30,647 nucleotides of DNA. Source: Pelargonium nanum. Taxonomy: Eukaryota; Streptophyta; Magnoliopsida; Geraniales; Geraniaceae. The stretch is from NCBI GenBank assembly GCA_036897485.1, contig JAYMTF010000756.1, positions 1-30,647 of the forward strand. Reading direction: 5' to 3'. Shown here in pieces: positions 29,180-30,647 of this stretch (the stretch's first letter is position 1; the number at the start of each line of letters is the position of its first letter). A program made the position numbers and the translations under genes. Under the pieces are notes generated by a model. It saw only the letters and a list, made by a program, of their open reading frames with translations, was not told the origin of the DNA and searched no databases.

Positions 29180-29187
29180 TATATAAA
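29180..29187 (+). promoter_or_regulatory. TATA box of the RING gene
   Basis: TATATAAA is a strong TATA match. A start 25-35 bp downstream would fall near 29208-29218, downstream of ATG 29191. That excludes 29191 as translation start and favours ATG 29272. A SINE insertion ends about 170 bp upstream. Confidence 0.7.
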
Positions 29188-29211
29188 GCAATGTCTCTAC
29201 AAGATTCACAA

Positions 29212-29266
29212 CAAATTCGAAGACTTTTTGATAGCTCAACAAATTCGAAGACTTTTGATAGCTCAA
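29212..29266 (+). repeat. 27-28 bp tandem duplication in the RING gene leader
   Basis: CAAATTCGAAGACTTTTTGA..AGCTCAA is repeated, starting at 29212 and 29240; the first copy has one extra T. The unit lengths (28 and 27) are not both multiples of three, consistent with a leader and not a coding repeat. Confidence 0.85.
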
Positions 29267-29271
29267 AAACT

Positions 29272-29649
29272 ATGATCTGCCTATTGTATACTCGGTCTCG
29301 GGTGAGCGTCGCGACGCTCATATTTTTCATTTGTATTATGATTCCGTTCTTTCAATTCAAGAACGTTCTTACTAATCTATTCAAGTCGATCTACCTCGTT
29401 TTGTGCCAACCTAAACCTAACAATATGTTTAGTCTTCCGGTGGAAAAGTTTCGAGATTTAAACAACGACAACAACGAAATGTGTTCGATTTGTTTGGTGG
29501 AGTTCAAGAATGAAGATTTGGCGAGCAAGTTAGACATGTGTGGTCATGTATTCCACTCGTATTGCATAGATGGGTGGATAGAACACAATCAATTCACGTG
29601 TCCTCTTTGCAGGTCTGTTCTTATCGACTACAAAGATTTTTCACGATAG
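29272..29649 (+). CDS. Small RING-H2 E3 ubiquitin ligase, membrane-anchored
   Basis: A putative E3 ligase that recruits a ubiquitin-charged E2 through its RING. The chosen start gives 125 aa: a hydrophobic segment at about 12-26 (ATLIFFICIMIPFF) forms a single membrane anchor, then a RING-H2 domain with C71-x2-C74-x15-C90-x-H92-x2-H95-x2-C98-x11-C110-x2-C113 (C3H2C3). The GW after the sixth ligand and the CPLC ending are typical. Only 12 residues follow. This resembles ATL-type RING proteins but is shorter and lacks the usual GLD motif. An upstream in-frame ATG at 29191 (152 aa) is too close to the TATA box. The gene sits where Arabidopsis has At4g38140, also a small RING protein by memory; its substrate is unknown. 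Confidence 0.88.
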   Translation: MICLLYTRSRVSVATLIFFICIMIPFFQFKNVLTNLFKSIYLVLCQPKPNNMFSLPVEKFRDLNNDNNEMCSICLVEFKNEDLASKLDMCGHVFHSYCIDGWIEHNQFTCPLCRSVLIDYKDFSR

Positions 29650-30109
29650 CTTATTTGGTAAGTGAAAAATGAAAGAGAATACACATTTACGTGGATATAA
29701 TGTTAGATTGTAATTTAGTATAGATTTTGTAAAGTAGAACTGGAGGAGGATTGATGTATCTACAATTATTGAGAATTCTTTGTATTGAATTAAAGAAGGT
29801 TTGAAAGAAATTTGTTGGCTCATTTAGGAAGAAAACAAATACACAATTCGATTCTTAAATTTTGTTGACAATTTTGGGAATCTACCAAGGGCATCACTCC
29901 ATGTTAGTACAGTAAAGCTAGAGGCGTGAGATCTTAAAATGGGACTCTAGTTCTTGTCCTCGTTAGATTATAGCCCAAAACAAATGTATAGAGTCTGTGA
30001 CAGCCGTTTTAGTAAAATTGCGTGTTTTAAGATCAAACGACTTGTTTTGTGCTATACGCTAAGAAAGACGTGCACTTGACTCATATATTTTTTTTATCTC
30101 ATGCCTCTA
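29650..30109. other. 3' flank of the RING gene, no gene seen
   Basis: AT-rich, with the RING 3'UTR probably in the first 150-200 bp. The open frame on the minus strand at 29641-29823 is a shadow. I see no repeat structure beyond simple runs. Confidence 0.45.
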
Positions 30110-30647
30110 TTTTTTTTTTTATCGGCAATAGATACTTTTATTCTAGTAAAATGAATTACAAGAACAAGTATAAGCAGACCCAAGGCCTGTGAAAACACAA
30201 AGAGCAAACATAGCCCTAATAAAATGAGAGAGAAGACATGAAACTAAATGCAACCATAAGCACAACCTTTAACACTACCACCTTGAAAATAGCCCAGAAT
30301 TAATGTTTAATTGGGAAGAGAGTTTGCAAATTTCCCATGTAAAAATTCAATTGAGTGCACCCGTTGAGAAGCTCGAGGAGGATTGATTGAACCGGACGGT
30401 GAAGTGGTTCGCCGGAATATCGCCGGTAAGTGAAGATGTGACACCAGAGAAACGTTGGACGATGAAGTGGAGACGCCGGAAGAACGCCGACAACTGAATG
30501 AATTCTGGTGGGGCAAAAAGTGAATGAGTTGCGCCGGAAAAACATTGGTTGTTGCAAGACGGGGCGTCCAGAGGTGGTTGATGCTATGAAAAGAAGTGGA
30601 GCTTCTTGAAATTGAGGGAACTCATGGAAGTGACGATGGATTCTTGT
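30110..30647 (-). mobile_element. Probable minus-strand retroposon, 3' part, continuing past the window
   Basis: The T-run at 30110-30120 is, on the minus strand, a poly-A tail preceded by AATAAAAGTATCTATTGCCGAT, a 3' end of the type I associate with plant LINEs. Upstream on the minus strand the sequence turns GC-rich (30340-30600, many CCGGCG motifs) with open frames (30300-30557 and 30307-30516) that show no known domain. The 5' end and target duplication lie beyond or are not found, so the call is provisional. It could instead be a retrocopy of an unknown transcript. Confidence 0.5.

Noticed and set aside
29191-29271. Upstream start of the RING protein (152 aa form)
   Set aside because: The ATG is 3 bp after a strong TATA box, so it should be untranscribed; the 27-codon extension is an imperfect out-of-frame duplication.

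Overview
The window is nuclear DNA from a flowering plant, almost certainly a eudicot. The genes have plant spliceosomal GT-AG introns, the proteins belong to plant-specific families (CSLD, FAR1-related, mTERF, PPR, ATL-like RING), and the AT-rich spaces between genes hold plant transposable elements (Stowaway-like MITEs, Mutator-like elements, tRNA-derived SINEs, truncated LINEs). The species cannot be named from the sequence.

Layout. 1-5756: no convincing gene; degenerate repeats, a GC-rich probable transposon remnant (about 1470-2664), a small GC-rich island (4200-4450), an 84-85 bp tandem repeat (4777-5018), then the 5' flank of the first gene. 5757-11775 (+): a complete six-exon CSLD4-type cellulose synthase-like gene (1109 aa by my splicing), with related MITE copies in three of its five introns and a perfect 40-bp palindrome in the first. 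13048-15581 (-): a two-exon FAR1-RELATED SEQUENCE gene of the FRS9 type (548 aa), with a likely noncoding first exon near 16.9 kb and a promoter with TGGGCY boxes near 17.05 kb. 17.4-19.9 kb: dispersed repeats, a 5'-truncated LINE with a perfect 12-bp target duplication, a tRNA-derived SINE and a MITE-like element. 19900-20886 (-): an mTERF gene of the MTERF6/PDE191 type (328 aa), whose 5'UTR intron is largely a roughly 145-bp tandem array with alternating unit types. 22151-23092: a Mutator-like or foldback element filling most of the divergent promoter space. 23189-24340 (+): an organelle-type P-class PPR gene. 25315-26586: a non-autonomous Mutator-like element with about 145-bp inverted repeats and a perfect 9-bp target duplication. 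27834-28456 and 28787-29010: a LINE-like retroposon and a SINE, each with a perfect 17-bp target duplication. 29272-29649 (+): a small membrane-anchored RING-H2 gene. From 30110 to the window end: probably the 3' part of another retroposon.

The five genes do not form one pathway: pollen-tube or tip-growth wall synthesis, a domesticated-transposase protein, organelle RNA metabolism (two genes) and ubiquitin ligation. Their order and orientations match, from my recollection of the Arabidopsis annotation, the At4g38190 (CSLD4) - At4g38170 (FRS9) - At4g38160 (MTERF6) - At4g38150 (PPR) - At4g38140 (RING) block on chromosome 4. The window is best read as an ancestral eudicot block expanded by transposon insertions. 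I found no evidence of a new enzymatic or defence system; the unusual material is structural: the dimeric intronic array, the MITE trio in one gene, the palindrome, and clean retroposon insertions.
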